From: UBA11574 sp964591175
GTDB taxonomy: Bacteria > Desulfobacterota > Desulfobacteria > Desulfobacterales > UBA11574
Length of the DNA: 5,606 nt
Direction of reading: 5' to 3'
Assembly: GCA_964591175.1 (NCBI GenBank)
Contig: CAZQAF010000142.1
Coordinates: forward strand, 1 to 5,606
Of this stretch, positions 5,584 through 5,606 are shown one piece after another. The position numbers and the translations under genes were made by a program. Every line of letters begins with the position of its first letter. The stretch's first letter is position 1. A model generated the notes under the pieces. That model worked only from the letters and a program-made list of their open reading frames with translations. It did not search any database and was not told the DNA's origin.

Positions 5584-5605
5584 TTTGCAAAACGCCCCTT
5601 TTTGC
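5584..5605. repeat. small inverted repeat upstream of ruvC, at the window edge
   Basis: GCAAAA at 5587-5592 and TTTTGC at 5600-5605 are perfect complements around a 7-base loop, and TTTGCAAA at 5584-5591 is itself a palindrome. It lies about 25-45 bases before the ruvC ATG on the - strand. It might belong to the 3' end or leader of an upstream gene, or to an operator. The window ends here, so nothing more can be said. Confidence 0.3.
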
Positions 5606-5606
5606 C

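Overview
The window carries the tail of one gene on the + strand, a repeat-containing convergent gap, and then a compact seven-gene array on the - strand that fills the rest of the sequence. Base composition is moderate in GC. The protein sequences, especially the divergent RuvA and the SAM hydroxide adenosyltransferase, resemble those of sulfate-reducing Desulfobacterota (Desulfobacterales-like). This taxonomic reading rests on recalled resemblance and was not tested by a search.

Layout: 1-546 (+) is the 3' part of a P-loop kinase gene that begins before the window. 547-711 is a gap between two gene 3' ends. It holds a purine-rich tract and a 66-bp near-perfect palindrome built of roughly 10-bp units, which could serve as a two-way terminator. 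From 5562 down to 712 (-) the order of transcription is ruvC, ruvA, ruvB, SAM hydroxide adenosyltransferase (DUF62 family), a small bactofilin, a YpsA/SLOG-type 'putative molybdenum carrier' protein with an extra C-terminal domain, and a low-molecular-weight protein phosphatase. Junctions are tight: ruvC and ruvA overlap by 17 bases, bactofilin and the YpsA gene share one base (TAATG), and the other gaps are 7 to 106 bases. One operon is likely, with its promoter to the right of the window.

Function: RuvA, RuvB and RuvC form the Holliday-junction branch-migration and resolution machine. The four downstream genes have no obvious role in recombination. They would act in SAM breakdown, in the cell scaffold, in unknown nucleotide or cofactor binding, and in protein dephosphorylation. 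Their linkage to ruvCAB is probably a lineage-specific housekeeping arrangement. I found no clear sign of a new defence or mobile system. The points that most deserve a second look are the palindromic intergenic repeat, the YpsA fusion, and the unusual hairpin motifs of RuvA.
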